A stretch of 58,000 nt of DNA from Cryptomeria japonica (GCF_030272615.1 NC_081414.1:782480119-782538118), one strand, 5' to 3'; counted from the stretch's first letter, positions 1-11,959 are shown. The notes: a model not told the origin generated them from the letters alone. Numbers and translations: made by a program.

Positions 1-991
1 AATACAACTTAATGCATGAGACAAAAAGGAAAACAACATCCACAACACATGACATAGAGATTTTAACGTGGAAACCCTATAAGGGGAAAAAAAATGATGG
101 GAAACCTTACCCACAATCAGATGATACTACTACAGATAGTAAGTGAATACAATAATGGGGTCTACACATGCAAAAATCCCAACCGCCTAGAGCTCACTAC
201 TCAATCACAAAATAGGAGTCACATTGACTGCACAGTTGGATGGTTAAATCCAATAATCAATGTACTACTTCAATATAGAATCTTCAATGTTGGATTCAAT
301 ACCGGTTTAAGATCTGAGCATGAGGACCAAACACATTCATAACCTTTAACAACCTTCCTTGAACATTTAGATGATATCTGCGTGATTCACAAAAGGATCT
401 ACTTATTTTCGCTCTTCACAATGATCTCAACATATACGCATACCTCCTGCAAATAAGATCTTACAATTATTTATACAAAACCTAAGACCTCATCATTAGG
501 TCAGCTCCTAAAAGATATTACATTTAAATCAATTACAAAATAAGTCTTGGTGCAATACAATATGTCAGCCTCAATACATTTACACATTAGCCAATCAATA
601 AATCATTTCCAAACCGTGTCGTACAGATCTAGAATATGATATCATATGCTGGCTCATAAGCTGGACCTTTCTGCCAATTAAGGCAAATATGTGAACCCGA
701 TCAGTCCAATATGTAAAACACCAAATGCAAACATCCAATCCATGTCTTAGACATAACCAAATGATCTCCAGATGATAACAAGTCATCATGAACTTCTTGA
801 GCTACCGGTGAAACATATACCGATAACTATGCATAAGCCAATATCCATACTGGGACCATAATGTGTTGGTTCAACAACAAACAAATGTAACGAGAGTGCC
901 AAATCAACAATGTAGACCTCCATAAAGATAAGTGTTGACATCAATGACAAAACCAATGCAACACATGATGAAGTCATCCATAATATCAATA
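1..991 (-). repeat. 3' LTR of copia A (partial)
   Basis: Matches 5540-6533 nearly throughout, including the block around 60-90 that resembles the R-region motif of the other copia LTRs here (a GTGGAAACCC core followed by a GGGGAAAAA-type run). The terminal CA is degraded: the end beside the polypurine tract reads AATA where the 5' LTR has AACA. The short open frames inside it are not genes. Confidence 0.9.
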
Positions 992-993
992 AT

Positions 994-1006
994 ATCCTCC
1001 TTTAGC
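994..1006 (-). other. Polypurine tract of copia A
   Basis: On the minus strand an AAAGGAGGAT run lies directly before the 3' LTR. Its purine run is interrupted compared with AAAGGGGGAGAT in element I, so it has decayed. A better run, complementary to CTCCCCCTTTGACATC, lies at 1165-1182. Confidence 0.6.
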
Positions 1007-1314
1007 ATTGATGGCAACACTAGATGGAAAAACATCTAAGTGCCAAAAATAGAATGCCAACAATCTCCCTTAAATAGATCAACACAGAGTTCTGTACCGA
1101 AAAAAAAAATAGTATAACCGAAACCAAAATACATCTTCAAAGTACAAATTTTTTCCATAGACATCTCTCCCCCTTTGACATCAAATGCCAAAGAAGTTAA
1201 AAATTAAAACATAACATACAACTAACTACTCTCCTTGAGCAGTAGCTCTGCTTCATCAAGTTGGAAAAAGATTTTTTTGTTCATCCCTGTCGGTTTGATG
1301 GTAATCTGCATCAT

Positions 1315-1905
1315 TTAAGTCTCTGCTGATGGGGTGATTACCCCAAGATTCTCTCTGAGATATTTAAATGTTTCCTTAGGCAAAGGCTTTGTAAAAATAT
1401 CTGCAATTTGCTCTTTGGTGTTCACATAAACCAATCTCACTTCATTTGCTTCAACATTTTCTTTTAGAAAATTATACTTAATAGAAACATGCTTTTTTTT
1501 AGAGTGAAATACCGAATTCTTTGATATACATATTGCTGCTAAGTTATCACAATAAATAACTATCGGTTCCTTGCATTTTACCTTGATATCCTTCAACATT
1601 TGCTTGATCCATAATACCTAAGTGCAATTAGTTGTTGTTGTAACATATTCTACTTTTGCTGTAGATAATGATGTGCAAGTCTGCTTCTTGTTGATCCATG
1701 AAATTAATCTTTTGCCAAGAAAGAATGCGCCTCCAGTGGTACCCTTTCTATCATCCACATCTCCTTCTCAATTTGCATCTATATATGCACATAAATCAAA
1801 ATTGTCATCCTTAGGATACCATAGACCAAGATTTGATGTGCCTTGCAGGTACCAAAAAATCAATTTTACTGCAGTTTCATGATTTTCTTTAGGATTGCTT
1901 TGAAA
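1315..1905 (-). pseudogene. copia A RNase H domain (broken)
   Basis: The C-terminal part of pol. On the minus strand 1599-1315 gives a 94-residue frame with the copia RNase H signatures YCDNLAA, KHVSIKYNFLKENVEA and EQIADIFTKPLP, ending in a natural stop after LGVITPSAET. The N-terminal half (EYV..TNC..VLWIKQ type) lies at about 1610-1900 in shifted frames. RNase H normally removes the RNA strand during reverse transcription. The frame is nearly identical in pattern to 34830-35345 in element G. Frameshifts between the halves make this a pseudogene. Confidence 0.88.
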
Positions 1906-2860
1906 TCATGAAATAATACACACTGCATTCATTATATCAAGTTTTGTTTGTGTCAAATATAGTAACCCTCCAATCATAGATTTGTACCTTGTCGGATTTA
2001 TAGGAGCTGAATAATCCTTTGATGTCAATTTATCAGTTGTAGTCATAGGAGTGCTTACTAGTTTGGAGTTTTCCATTCCAAATTTATTCAAAATTTCCTT
2101 CAAGTATTTTGTTTGACAAAATATACCTTTATCTGTTTGAGAAATCTGAAAACCTAGAAATTTTTTTATCTCTCCAATCATAGACATTTCAAATTCTTCC
2201 TACATCTTATTAGCAAAATCTTTGCATAGCTCTTCTTCACCTCCAAAAATGACATCATCCACAAATACATCAATAACCAAAATGTCATCATTATTAATTT
2301 TGTAATACAAATTACTGTCAGTGTTACCTTTTGTGTATCCAAGCTTTAGAAGATATTTATCCAGTCTGGCATACCAAGCTCTAGGAGGTAGTTTCAATCC
2401 ATATAAATATTTTCTTGATCTGCAAACCATATCCTTATCATCTGTTAATGAAAATCCATCAGGCTGCTCAATGTAAACTTCTTCTTCAAGATCTCCATTC
2501 AAAAATACACATTTTACATCCATCTGATAAACCTTATAGTTCTTGTTAGCTACAAATGCAAGAAATAGTCTTATTGCTTCAATTTTGGCTACCGATGCAA
2601 AGGTTTCATTATAATCAATTCCTTCTTTCTGAGAATAACCTTCACAAACTAATCTTTCTTTGTTTGTGATTACTTCACCATCTTCATTAAGTTTATTTCT
2701 AAATACCCATTTAGTTCCAATTACATTTTTGTCTTTAGGTCGGGGAACTAATGTTCATGTATTATTCTTTTCAATCTGTTCTAATTCATCTTCTATTGCT
2801 TTTATCCAATGTTTATCTTCACATGCTTCAACAAATGATGCTAGTTCAACTTGAGAAATT
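1906..2860 (-). pseudogene. copia A reverse transcriptase (broken)
   Basis: Minus-strand frames 2523-2200 and 2187-1906 carry the copia RT. Visible motifs are [23 protein letters not shown], a [18 protein letters not shown] block, the catalytic FVDDVIFGG, and IGEIKKFLGFQI with the downstream IGGLLYLTQT. Upstream, to about 2860, other frames carry [11 protein letters not shown] and [15 protein letters not shown]. The FVDD aspartates are intact, but frame breaks near 2195 and 2530 and a Q-to-L change in YGLKQ (here YGLKLP) show decay. There is a single pol gene in this family; the separate frames are fragments. Confidence 0.9.
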
Positions 2861-2963
2861 AAACATACCTCTTGATTAATCTTCCTCTAGTCATAACACC
2901 TTGATTTTTATTTCCAATTATCTGATTTTCCGAATGATTCAATCTTACATATCTGAGTTTATT

Positions 2964-3959
2964 CTAATTTCCATTCATAGGTTGTTGTTCTTCAGTCACA
3001 GTTGAGTTCTTTGATGATGCTGGTGTGGCTAGTTCTTCATTTTGTTCTACTGTAATCCATGTGGGTTCATTTATAATCATTTCTACTGTCATTTTAGAGC
3101 CTATAGATCTTGATTCTCCTCTAAAATGTTCATCTATCTTCACATTAGTACTTTCAATGATTTTTTGCAATCTTTTATTATAACATCTATATGCCTTTCT
3201 TGTAGTTGAATAACCAAGAAATATTCCTTCATCACTTCTAGGATCAAAGTTTCCAAAAGACTCATCTCTCCTAATATAGCATTTTCTTCCAAATATTTTG
3301 AAATATTTAAGAGTAGGAATATGACCAAAGCATAGTTCACAAGGGGTCTTACCAGTTTCACCTTTGATGCGAACTCTATTGAAAGTATAGACCACTGTAT
3401 TTACTGCTTCTCTCCAATACATATGAGGTAGATTTTCTTCAATCATCATGATTCTTGTTGCATCCATTATAGTTTTGTTCTTTCCTTCCACAACTCCATT
3501 CTTCTGGGGTGTCCGGGGTGCTGATAGTTGTCTTTTGATTCCATTCTCTTCATAGTATGCATTGAATTCCCTAGATGTAAATTATCCTCCTTGATTAGAT
3601 CTCAAACATTTGATTTTCTTGTCGGTTTCATTCTCTACCATTGCCTTGTATATCTTGAATCTCCTAAAATCTTCTTATTTCTCCCTGAGAAAAGTACCCG
3701 AACACATTCTAGAATAATCATCAATTATTAGTGTAAAGTATCTATCATCTTGAGGACTCCTTGTCCTTGGTGGACCACATAAATCAGTGTGAATTAAATC
3801 AAGAATACTATTGGATTTCTCAAAAATGCTCTTAAATTTTGTTCTAACTTGCTTTCCCATTTGACATTCCTTACATACTAGATTATGAGGTTTCACAATC
3901 TTAGGTAAATCCCTTACTACCTTGGTTGAATTGATCTTTACAATGCAATCAAAATTCAC
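2964..3959 (-). pseudogene. copia A integrase (broken)
   Basis: 3959-3675 holds the end of the pre-integrase segment (VCKECQMGKQVRT) and the first catalytic Asp in LIHTDLCGP, followed by IIDDYSRM. 3491-2964 holds the C-terminal part: KNKTIMDATR, MYWREAVNTVVYTFNRV, TGKTPCELCFG and EGIFLGYSTTRKAYRC. Between them, around 3590, the motif that should read SDxGGEF has the second catalytic Asp changed to Asn and the Glu after GG replaced by a stop. The third catalytic residue, Glu in GVVEGKNKT, is kept. The core is therefore dead even apart from the frameshifts. Confidence 0.87.
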
Positions 3960-4145
3960 ATGACAGAGTCTTTTATGCCATAACTAACTTTCATCAATCT
4001 AAGCAATCAAACATGTCTTATCGCTAGTATTCAAATGAAAGATATTACCTTTAGTCTGATTACCAGTTGCAATCTCCAATCTAGTTCGGTTTATGATTTT
4101 TCATTTTCCATTTTTGAATTGTAATTGAAATCCTTTTTCCACTAA

Positions 4146-4556
4146 CTAACCAACACTCAAAATATTATGCTTTAAACCTTCAACATAATAAACATTGTCA
4201 ATATTGTGCTTACTATCCAAAGATATTGTGCCTCTTCCTTTGTTTTTATCACTAGTCATATGATGCGAGCATCCACTATCAATGATCCATTCATCCTTTT
4301 CTTCAATTTTTGTTGCTAAGGCCTGCTCTACCAGTTTGACAACAGGTGCCGATTGATCTTCCTTTATTGCAACAAATGCCCATCTACTATCTACTAGATC
4401 TTCATTAGAATCATCTGTAACACCTTCATCTGCATAGTAACATGAGTTATCTCTATTTTTCTTATATTTGTATCTCTGATATTCAGGGTTAGGTTTATAT
4501 ATTATCTTTTCCTCCTCTCTTAGTCTTGAATGTTTATCAGGACACCTAGATGCCAT
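4146..4556 (-). pseudogene. copia A zinc-knuckle end and protease (internal deletion)
   Basis: This frame starts inside the gag zinc knuckle (MASRCPDKH) and runs into the aspartic protease, WIIDSGCSHHMTSDK, with the active-site DSG intact. Directly after it the frame jumps to KGRGTISLDSKH. Compared with elements E and G about 30 residues (the EYNGGMVRFGD-type stretch) are missing, so the protease fold cannot be complete. The codon just before the frame, in the knuckle itself, is a TAA stop at the position where elements E and G have Tyr. Confidence 0.85.
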
Positions 4557-4571
4557 ATGACCAACTTTATT

Positions 4572-5353
4572 TTAATTAAAACATTTGAAAGGTGCTTTAC
4601 CTTCATACTTTCTTCCTGCTGAACCTTTAGACATCTTCCTTGCAATTAGTGATTTAAGTTCTTCAAGTTCTTCATTTTCTCTTTTGATATCTTCAAGTTC
4701 TTTTGCATAAAGTGCTTTCCAATCAGATTTTGATGATGATGATGATGATGATGATAATGATTTGAAGGCTATATCAGTCTTGACTATAGCAACAAGGCCA
4801 AACTCTTCAAGATCAAATGCTGAAAGTTTTCCAACCAAAGTATCTCTAGATACTGATGTATTGGACATTTTTCTCAACTCATTAATAGCTGTCACTTTCA
4901 TTTTTTAAGCAGTAGCAAAGCTCTTAAAAATTTAGAAACAATTTCATCTTCACTTAAAGATCCTCCACAAAATTGTATTCCTAAAACAATTTCATTAACT
5001 CTTTTCATAAATTCAAAAATTATTTCATCCTCTTCCATTTTTAAATTTTTACACCTAACCCAGTAACATTCCATTTTTGCAATTTTGACAATGGAATCTC
5101 CTTCATTCAATGTTTCCAATTTATCCCAAACAGCTTTTGTTGTAGATCTGTCTAATAATCCTATGATTTGCTGATCTGATAATGCGCTTGGTGGATTAGG
5201 ATTATTCTGATTAGGAGTAACATAGCCATTCTTTGTAACATCCCATATATCTCTTCCAATGCAATTCAGATGTGTCTCCATTCTAATCTTCCATATACCA
5301 TAGTTAGTTCCATCAAGTTTGGGACTGTCCTTCCTAAAGATATTTGCTACCAT
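4572..5353 (-). pseudogene. copia A gag (frameshifted)
   Basis: 5353-4898 begins MVANIFRKDSPKLDGTNYGIW, the N-terminal gag signature seen also in elements G and I, followed by the UBN2-type gag region (LSDQQIIGLLDRST, LNEGDSIVKIAKMEC, KRVNEIVLGI, LSEDEIVSKFLRA). A one-base shift at about 4900 moves the reading to 4901-4572 (MKVTAINELRKMSNT to KAPFKCFN). Gag forms the cytoplasmic particle that packages element RNA. A run of serine codons at 4730-4760 is a GAT trinucleotide repeat on the plus strand. The start at 5353 fits, 43 bases inside the primer-binding site. Confidence 0.9.
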
Positions 5354-5395
5354 AGGATATCCAAAAGCTATTAGGCTTACAGAAAAAGAGGACTA

Positions 5396-5408
5396 GGCTT
5401 TGATACCA
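5396..5408 (-). other. Primer-binding site of copia A
   Basis: Minus strand TGGTATCAAAGCC, two bases inside the 5' LTR end. It matches the 3' end complement of plant initiator Met-tRNA except for one G-to-A change. Confidence 0.88.
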
Positions 5409-5410
5409 AT

Positions 5411-6533
5411 TGTTAGGAACTGGGAAGGACAACTAAGAGGGGGGGTGAATCAGTTGTAAATAAATTGCAACCCAAAACAAATTATTCCAACTTAAAACCC
5501 AGTACTAGTAAAATAGATTAACAGTTATATTAATACTGGTACAACTTAATGCATGAAACAGAAAGGAAAACAACATCCACAATACATGACACATAGATTT
5601 TAACGTGGAAACCCTGTAAGGGGAAAAACAAAGATCGGAAACATTACCCACTATTAGATGATACTATTGTAGATAGTAAGTGAATACAATAATGGGGTCT
5701 GCACATGCAGAAAGACCAACCACCTAGAGCTCACTACTCAATCACAAAATAGGGGTCACACTATCTACACAATTGGATGGTTAAGTTAAATCAAATAATC
5801 AATGTACTACTTCAATATAGCATCTTCAATGCTAGATTCGATACTGGTTTAAGCTCTAAGCATGAGGATAAAACACCTTCATAACCTTTAACAACCTTCC
5901 TTCAACCTTCAGATGATATCTACGTGATTCGCACAAGGATTTTCTTATTTTCACTCTTCACAATAATCTCAATATGTACGCATACCTCTTGCAAATAAGA
6001 TCTTACAATTATCTATATAAAACCTAAGACCTCATCATTAGGCTGGCTCCTAAAAGATATTACATTTAAATCAATTATAAAATAATTCTTGGTCCAATAC
6101 AATATGTTAGACTCAATACATTTACACATTATCCAATCAGTAAATCATTTCCAAATCATGTTGTGCAGATCTAGAACATGATATCATATGCTGGTTCATA
6201 ACTTGGACCTATCTGCCAGTTAAGGCAAATATGTGAACCCGATTAGTCCAGTATGCAAAATGCCAAATGCAAACATCTAATTCATTTCTTCGACAAAACT
6301 AAATGATCCCTAGATGATAACAAGTCATCATCAACTTCCTGAGCTACCAGTGAAACATATACCGGTAACTATGCATAAGCCAATATCCATACCGAGACCA
6401 CAATGTGTCGGTTCAACAACAAACCAATATAACCAGAGTGCCAAATCAATAATGTAGACCTCTAGAAAGATAAGTGTTGACATCAATGACAAAACCAATT
6501 CAACACATGACAAAGTCATCCATAATACCAACA
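5411..6533 (-). repeat. 5' LTR of copia A
   Basis: 1123 bp bounded by TG and CA: on the minus strand it begins TGTTGGTATTATGG and ends CCTAACA. Its start is shared with the element G LTR (TGTTGGTATTTTGG), showing that A and G are related families. A G-tract hairpin lies at 5429-5457 and the R-region motif at about 5600-5630. Confidence 0.92.
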
Positions 6534-6689
6534 ATATTTACACATAATATCATCAATTATGGTGCTCAAATATACAATGTAGGACTCCAAAAACAAGCCT
6601 ACAATATCCCTCAAGTAATCATCCCAATAATTTTGTATCTCAAAGATAGTTTATATCCTACTCCATTGAATCACAAGAAACCAAAACTG

Positions 6690-7900
6690 TAGCAACACAA
6701 ATATTATCAAGAGAAACAATAAATCTGATATCAAAGGGAGTAGATGATATACAAGGTTCAATAATTGGATTACATGTGAGAAAATTCAATCTTGGGTAAT
6801 GAAAGTTCTCAATATGAGAATCCACATAAGATGTCTAATCATCATTGGAAGAAACAAAGTCATCATAGGAACAAAGTTTGAAAAGGAGTACAACCAAGAT
6901 GCATGATAAACCACCCCAATAGAAATGGTATCTCTACTCTCCAATTTTCTAATTATAATAGAATCAAGAGTGAACTCCATAGTCTTCCTTGTTGCACCAT
7001 GAGTGATTTGATAGATGGAAAGAAGGTTGTTTGTCAAGTGAGGTACAAACTACACATATTTTAAGTTTTTCAACTTTAATATCAATATATCTCTTCCCAA
7101 TCACATTAATATATGTATGATTGACCATCAAAATAAATGGCATATTACAAGACTCAAATAAAGAGAACATAGACTAAAACAAATTCCATATGATGAGAAG
7201 CTCTTCAATCTAGAAGCTATCACCCTGAATCATGATGTCTAGTAGCACAAAGAGCTTGTCCTTTGCTTTTCCCAAAAATGTGACTCTTTCCCTTCTCAAA
7301 TTATTTTTCTTTGGAAGAAGAAGCAAAAATAGACATTCTTGAAGGCACACTAATTCTATTCTTCTCAAGTATATTCTTCATTTCATTAACTTATTCTTAT
7401 TGTAGCAATGTTATTTTCCATATCCTAGCTTCTTGCAATATGCACAAGTAAGATTCTCCTTAGATAATTTTCCATTTGTAGAGGATTTATAATTTTTTTG
7501 TCAAGGAGAGGAATATTATTCTCTATCCTTCTATGGTTTTGGCTTTGATTTCTTCTACTTCTTGTTGGAACCCTTCTCATGATTAGCCACCAAATCATGT
7601 GACTTGGATGACTTGATAATACCAATTGTGTTTAACTTTTCTTTTTCAAGCATCAACATCTCAATTAATAAATCAAAGGATGGCGTAGAATAGGAACTCC
7701 CCAATGTTAATTGATGAGTGTGGAAACTAGAAAAGAAAAGTTTCTTATTTAAAAGGAAGCTTTCCCAACAAATTGGAAACCAAATATGTGTCCTTCTCAA
7801 TGGCACAATCCTTGAGTTATTCTCTTAGCTCATTTGCATTAGCGACATAGTCTTGGATTGTATCAAAGTCTTTGTGGTCCAAATTTAGGAGATCACTTCC
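6690..7900 (-). pseudogene. copia B gag C-terminus and protease remnant
   Basis: Frames 7170-6964 (LFESCNMPFILMVNHTYINV, then GKRYIDIKVEKLK) and 7037-6786 (NNLLSIYQITH, MEFTLDSIIIRKLES, LYSFSNFVP) form the region between the copia protease active site and the integrase zinc finger. Upstream, 7625-7425 and 7806-7555 are lysine/asparagine-rich and contain the remains of a gag knuckle in shifted frames (an HIA-R / CILQE-type stretch near 7430-7470). Many stops and shifts break it. The assignment rests on protein pattern recognition across frames, not on one open frame. Confidence 0.65.
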
Positions 7901-9030
7901 AAGTGTGTATCCTCTTATATAAACAACTTGACAATACAATTGATCAAGTTTATTGCAAGATTTCGTGATTGTCTTACAATTCTCAATATAAAAGATAAGA
8001 TAAATATATATATATATATTTTCTCAAGACTCAGAGATCCATAGAAATATTAATTATCATATTAGCAGATTAACATTAGGATTTGAGGGTTCTAAAATTA
8101 ATTCATCAACATAATCATTTAAACCTTTTTCCATTAGTTTACCCTATGCTTTAACTTTCCAAGTGGTATAGTTATGTGCAGTTAAAAGTGGAAATTTAGG
8201 AGAATGCACAATTTTAAATCAAAAGGACACAAAAGGAAAGGAGCACAAGGACACAATACACCCCTAAAATTCACTCAATCAAAGAACTCTCCCTCTCCCC
8301 ACCCCACAAAATTATGATTTGGAAATTTATACTTTGTAAATTTATACTTAGTGCTTGTAAAATGGCTACTTAGAAATAAGGAAAAGTGGACTTTTGATTT
8401 CATTATTTACAACCACCTCAATTAGGATATATAGAAATCACTAATGTAGAAGACCAAACCGGGATGTAAGCATTACAATTAAAAAGAATAAGTCAAAGAA
8501 AGCCATGTTCTAAAAGTAAAATTTCTAATCATAGTGACTATAAACTTATAGAAGCACTATAAAGAACAAAAAAATCATGTACTTTGAAAAAAAATACACC
8601 TCAAAAGGAGTCCATATGAGCCTGAATGATGCCCCAAAACATGTAAAAAATAGGGATTTCACAATATATTTTTCTACGAAAATATTAAAAAATCATACAA
8701 ATCTATGAAGAGGATGAAATTCTACCCAAAGTGAAGAAAATGTTACTTGGAAAAAGGATTTTAGATGATTGAGATATCATTGTTTGAAAATCACCTATGT
8801 AATTAGATGCCTAAAATGCTGCCACACCTACAAACTTCAAATGGCTCTAGATTTGGCCTTTGGAGTTAGATTTGGATTAAACAAAAGGCAATTCTGACTT
8901 TATCAAACCTCCTAAATTCAATAGTTGCCTCAGATATAACCCAACAAGCTCTTATTTTGACCAACAATAAAAAAAGCCACAAATCCAAAAGTCCAAAATT
9001 GCTCAAAAAACTCTCCAATAACACTCTATT
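7900..9030. other. Leader of copia B, no gene seen
   Basis: AT-rich sequence between the B primer site and its gag remnant, with a short TA repeat at about 7998-8016. The only frame of note (9078-8866, minus, 70 codons) overlaps the primer site and LTR edge and has no recognisable motif. I see no other signal. Confidence 0.5.
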
Positions 9031-9043
9031 AGCTCTAATACTA
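9031..9043 (-). other. Decayed primer-binding site of copia B
   Basis: Minus strand TAGTATTAGAGCT follows an LTR end TTACA; compare TTACA then TGGTATCAGAGCC in element D. It is a Met-tRNA site with C-to-T and G-to-A type changes. Confidence 0.65.
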
Positions 9044-9442
9044 TGTAATAATTGCCTATGAAGGTAGCTACCAAACATTTAGAGGCCTAATGAAAAGAAC
9101 ATGAACAAGAGAGAAAGAACAAGACAATAATAAACTATGTTCTCATCAATGTATATAGGAGACCCTAGGTTATATAGCCAAGGTGAGTACAAAGGAGAGA
9201 ATAAGATATTTACAAGTGTCATTATCTCATGACATAATAACACTACTAAAGTTGGATCACTTATCGAAAGTGGAAAAGTGCAACCACTATAAGTGGATAT
9301 GATAAAGAAATAACATGATAAGTCCACCTAAAGTGGGAATGCTTCAGTTACTCCTAGGAAATCCCCTAAGTAAGCTTAAATAAAGTGTAATTAGGACCTA
9401 GGTGATAAATAACCAAGGTAAAATGCCTTAATTACACCAACA
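9044..9442 (-). repeat. 5' LTR of copia B
   Basis: 399 bp. On the minus strand it starts TGTTGGTGTAATTAAGG and ends TTATTACA at the primer site. It shares the start TGTTGGTGTAA and the block TTAAGCTTACTTAGG with the LTRs of element D, but is otherwise diverged. A TATATA at about 9155-9160 could be part of the old promoter. Confidence 0.7.
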
Positions 9443-9543
9443 AAGATCAATACTATTAGGAATCTTAAATAATTGGTAGCTCATTCCAAGTGGACTCTCT
9501 ATAGATGTTTCATTTTTATGGCAAAAGTGATGGACAATTTGTT

Positions 9544-10620
9544 ATGACTCAACCACATATATTTGAAATTTGAGGTTAGGAACACTTAGTTTACAAGTTA
9601 AAGAAGTTTTTCTATATGACTTCAAGAAAGATATGGGAGTCTAATATGTTAATATTGTTGGATATTTAGAAATTCATGGCATCCATCATAGTCCTCATTA
9701 TTTAAAATTGTATTGGAAGTAATTTGGTGAAGGTGGTATAACTATTATTGTGTTGATTATATTATCATCATAGAACATAACATGAATGAAATTAATGAAT
9801 AAGTTTAAATTTGAAAGATACATTTGAGATGAAAGACTTATTTCTCTATATTACTTTTTTAGCGTCTAGGTATAGTAGAAAGATGATGGAATTTATCTCT
9901 CTCAAATAAGGTATTCTTTATAATTGTTGACTAGTTCTAGGATGAAAAATCATATCATTATGATTGAAGTTGACTAAGGACATGGACAGTGAACATATTG
10001 ATCCTACTTTATACAAGCAATCGCTTACTACCCTTGTATACTTTAGTCACACTTGACTAGATATTTCTCTTATAGTACATTAGTTTCCAAGGTTTCTGAT
10101 TTCTCCTTAAGTTCCATATTATATTGTAGAAAAAAAAAATTAATATATAAACAAAATAATTTGACTATGGATATTATTATTATTCTCTTAGAGACCTAAT
10201 CCTCGCAATATATTTTGATTTAGATCATACGTTGTGTAGATGACTAAAAATATACCATTAGTTTTAGCTCCATTTTATGCATAGTATGACATAATCTAAT
10301 ATTTCTTTATCAACTACATAGGCCATGAATATAATAGTGAACAAGGAAGCTAAAGAAATAACTTCTTATGGGCTATTCTTTAATACTCAAATAATATTGA
10401 ACATGGTCTTGTTTACTTCATTGTGGTAATCAAAGTGTTATCTAAGAATTGAATACTTCTTGCTAGAACAAAGCATATAGAGGTCTATCACCACTATATC
10501 AGTGATGGCATCCAATAATAGGTGATTTGTCTTTAGTATTGTAGCACATAAGACTAGATAGTTGATCTTTTCACCAAGGCTTTATGCGAGGCTAGGTTTG
10601 TATATCTTAGAGTCTTTTAG
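9544..10620 (+). pseudogene. Copia C RT-RNase H remnant
   Basis: A heavily mutated plus-strand pol end. Starting at MTQPHIFE it shows, across shifted frames, HLVYKLKK, a GEG-ITIIVL stretch before a lost catalytic YVDD, DMDSEHIDPTLYKQ, and RNase H pieces CGNQSVI, ARTKHIEVYHHYI and VADIFTKAL, ending with a stop at 10618-10620. This is the order of copia RT followed by RNase H. No LTR was found on either side. It is another, older copia fragment, in the opposite orientation to B. Confidence 0.72.
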
Positions 10621-10999
10621 AAATATGAGAAGTGAAATGAATATTTGATATCTACCATTATATTAGTGAATAAATTATTATAAATGATCACCTAACAAGA
10701 CTTTGTGCTAGAAGCGTTATCACTGCATCAAAATATTTCTAGAAGGGAAATGTATCACGTAAGTCCAGTCGTCTGTGCCGGTCGAGAGACGAATATGTAG
10801 CGATAAACGCGAATACAAAATCTTTTCTATATTTTGATGAAAATGACTTCCATTAACAACTGGAATTTGGACCCACACGTTTAATGGTCAATTTGATAAA
10901 AGAAAAAAATTATAGTAACAAAGCTGTGTGGATAGATAAAATTTTCATCTAATTAAATTTTTCAGAATTTATAAAAATAAATAAATAAGAGAAATGATT

Positions 11000-11955
11000 T
11001 TTTTTAGTAAGTAGTAAAAAATAATTTATTTAGATTAAAAAATGGGCTTCATTAATTACTTTTTGGTATGGATTGAATGTAAAATTGTTATTGACCATTT
11101 GGTGTTGAGATCATAATTAATAATAGCAATTATGTAATCTCATTAATATCCATGAACATTGTTAAAGGTAAAAACAAACTTTGTATAACTTCAAGAAAAT
11201 ATTAAAGACGAAAATGAAATCTATATGACATCAAATTATTTGCAAGTGTTTCTAGTCAATGCCTCTTAGTGCTATGAAACTTTTTTCCCATTAAAATATA
11301 TTTAAATAAATAATTTTATTTTTTTTTGGCAAAAGTGGACGGAGCCACCAATACATATATTTATATTATTAAATAAATAAATTTTGTGAAGGCAATAATA
11401 TCCAATAAATCCAATTGAAGATAAGAAGATGCAAAACAAAAAAGAATGAGTTATAAGATTTAACAGGGGTTATAAAATCTTATTATATTAGAGTGAATTT
11501 TTATCATAAAATTCTAAAAAAAAATATTAAAATATAATTTATGAATTCTTGTGATAGTTGGAACCTCCCAAGTTAGTCTATCGTTGAAATACATAAAGTA
11601 AAATAAAAAAGATATAAGAATTTTTCTTGGATCACTCAAGGAAGGATAATTGGTTTGACAAGTTTTGAACATTGGAGACAGGACACATAGAGTTTGAGTT
11701 ACCAAGTACAGTTGGAATTATCCTACATAGAGTTGTTTCTTGTAGGAACATGTATTTTATTTTGTTCTAAATATGAACTACTCATGAAATGATCATAGGA
11801 TAAGAAGCTAAACCATTAATTTCATCCTAAAGTGAGATATTATATTTAGATTTTTAAAGCAAATATGTTTCCCTAAGATATTATTTGTGTTAAATAAATA
11901 ATATTTTAATGTTATAGTTTAGATATTTTTTATTTTCAAGAGAATTTAACTAACT
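11000..11955. other. Non-coding flank in unit 1
   Basis: Very AT-rich sequence between the CpG-bearing start of unit 1 and the LINE 3' end. The part from about 11485 onward is repeated at 14100-14575 in unit 2. The minus frame 11705-11514 is not supported: its homologue in unit 2 is not open. Confidence 0.55.
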
Positions 11956-11959
11956 ATTT

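Larger units (their letters stand above)
1..6533 (-). mobile_element. Ty1/copia retrotransposon A, degenerate, 3' LTR cut by window edge
   Basis: Read on the minus strand this runs 5' LTR (5411-6533), Met-tRNA primer site, gag, protease, integrase, RT, RNase H, polypurine tract, then a 3' LTR (1-991) whose end lies outside the window. The domain order gag-PR-INT-RT-RH is diagnostic of Ty1/copia. The first bases of the window match the 5' LTR from about 5540 onward, so roughly 130 bases of the 3' LTR are missing. Gag and pol are broken by stops and frameshifts, so the copy cannot be autonomous. It inserted next to, and probably inside, copia B; the target-site duplication cannot be checked because its other side is outside the window. 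Its gag and pol are closely related to element G on the plus strand. Confidence 0.93.
6534..9442 (-). mobile_element. Copia B, 5' part (LTR, leader, gag, protease)
   Basis: On the minus strand: a 5' LTR at 9442-9044, a decayed Met-tRNA primer site, a leader of about 1 kb without coding signal, then gag and protease remnants at about 7900-6690. It stops at the outer edge of element A, so A probably inserted into it and the rest of its pol lies left of the window. The lineage differs from A, E, G and I: the protease-side sequence LLSIYQITH and MEFTLDSIIIRKLES is another copia type. The LTR start is related to that of element D. Confidence 0.75.

Noticed and set aside
8866-9327. Two hydrophobic minus frames as small membrane proteins
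   Set aside because: They fall in the LTR and leader of copia B. Hydrophobicity follows from the T-rich strand.
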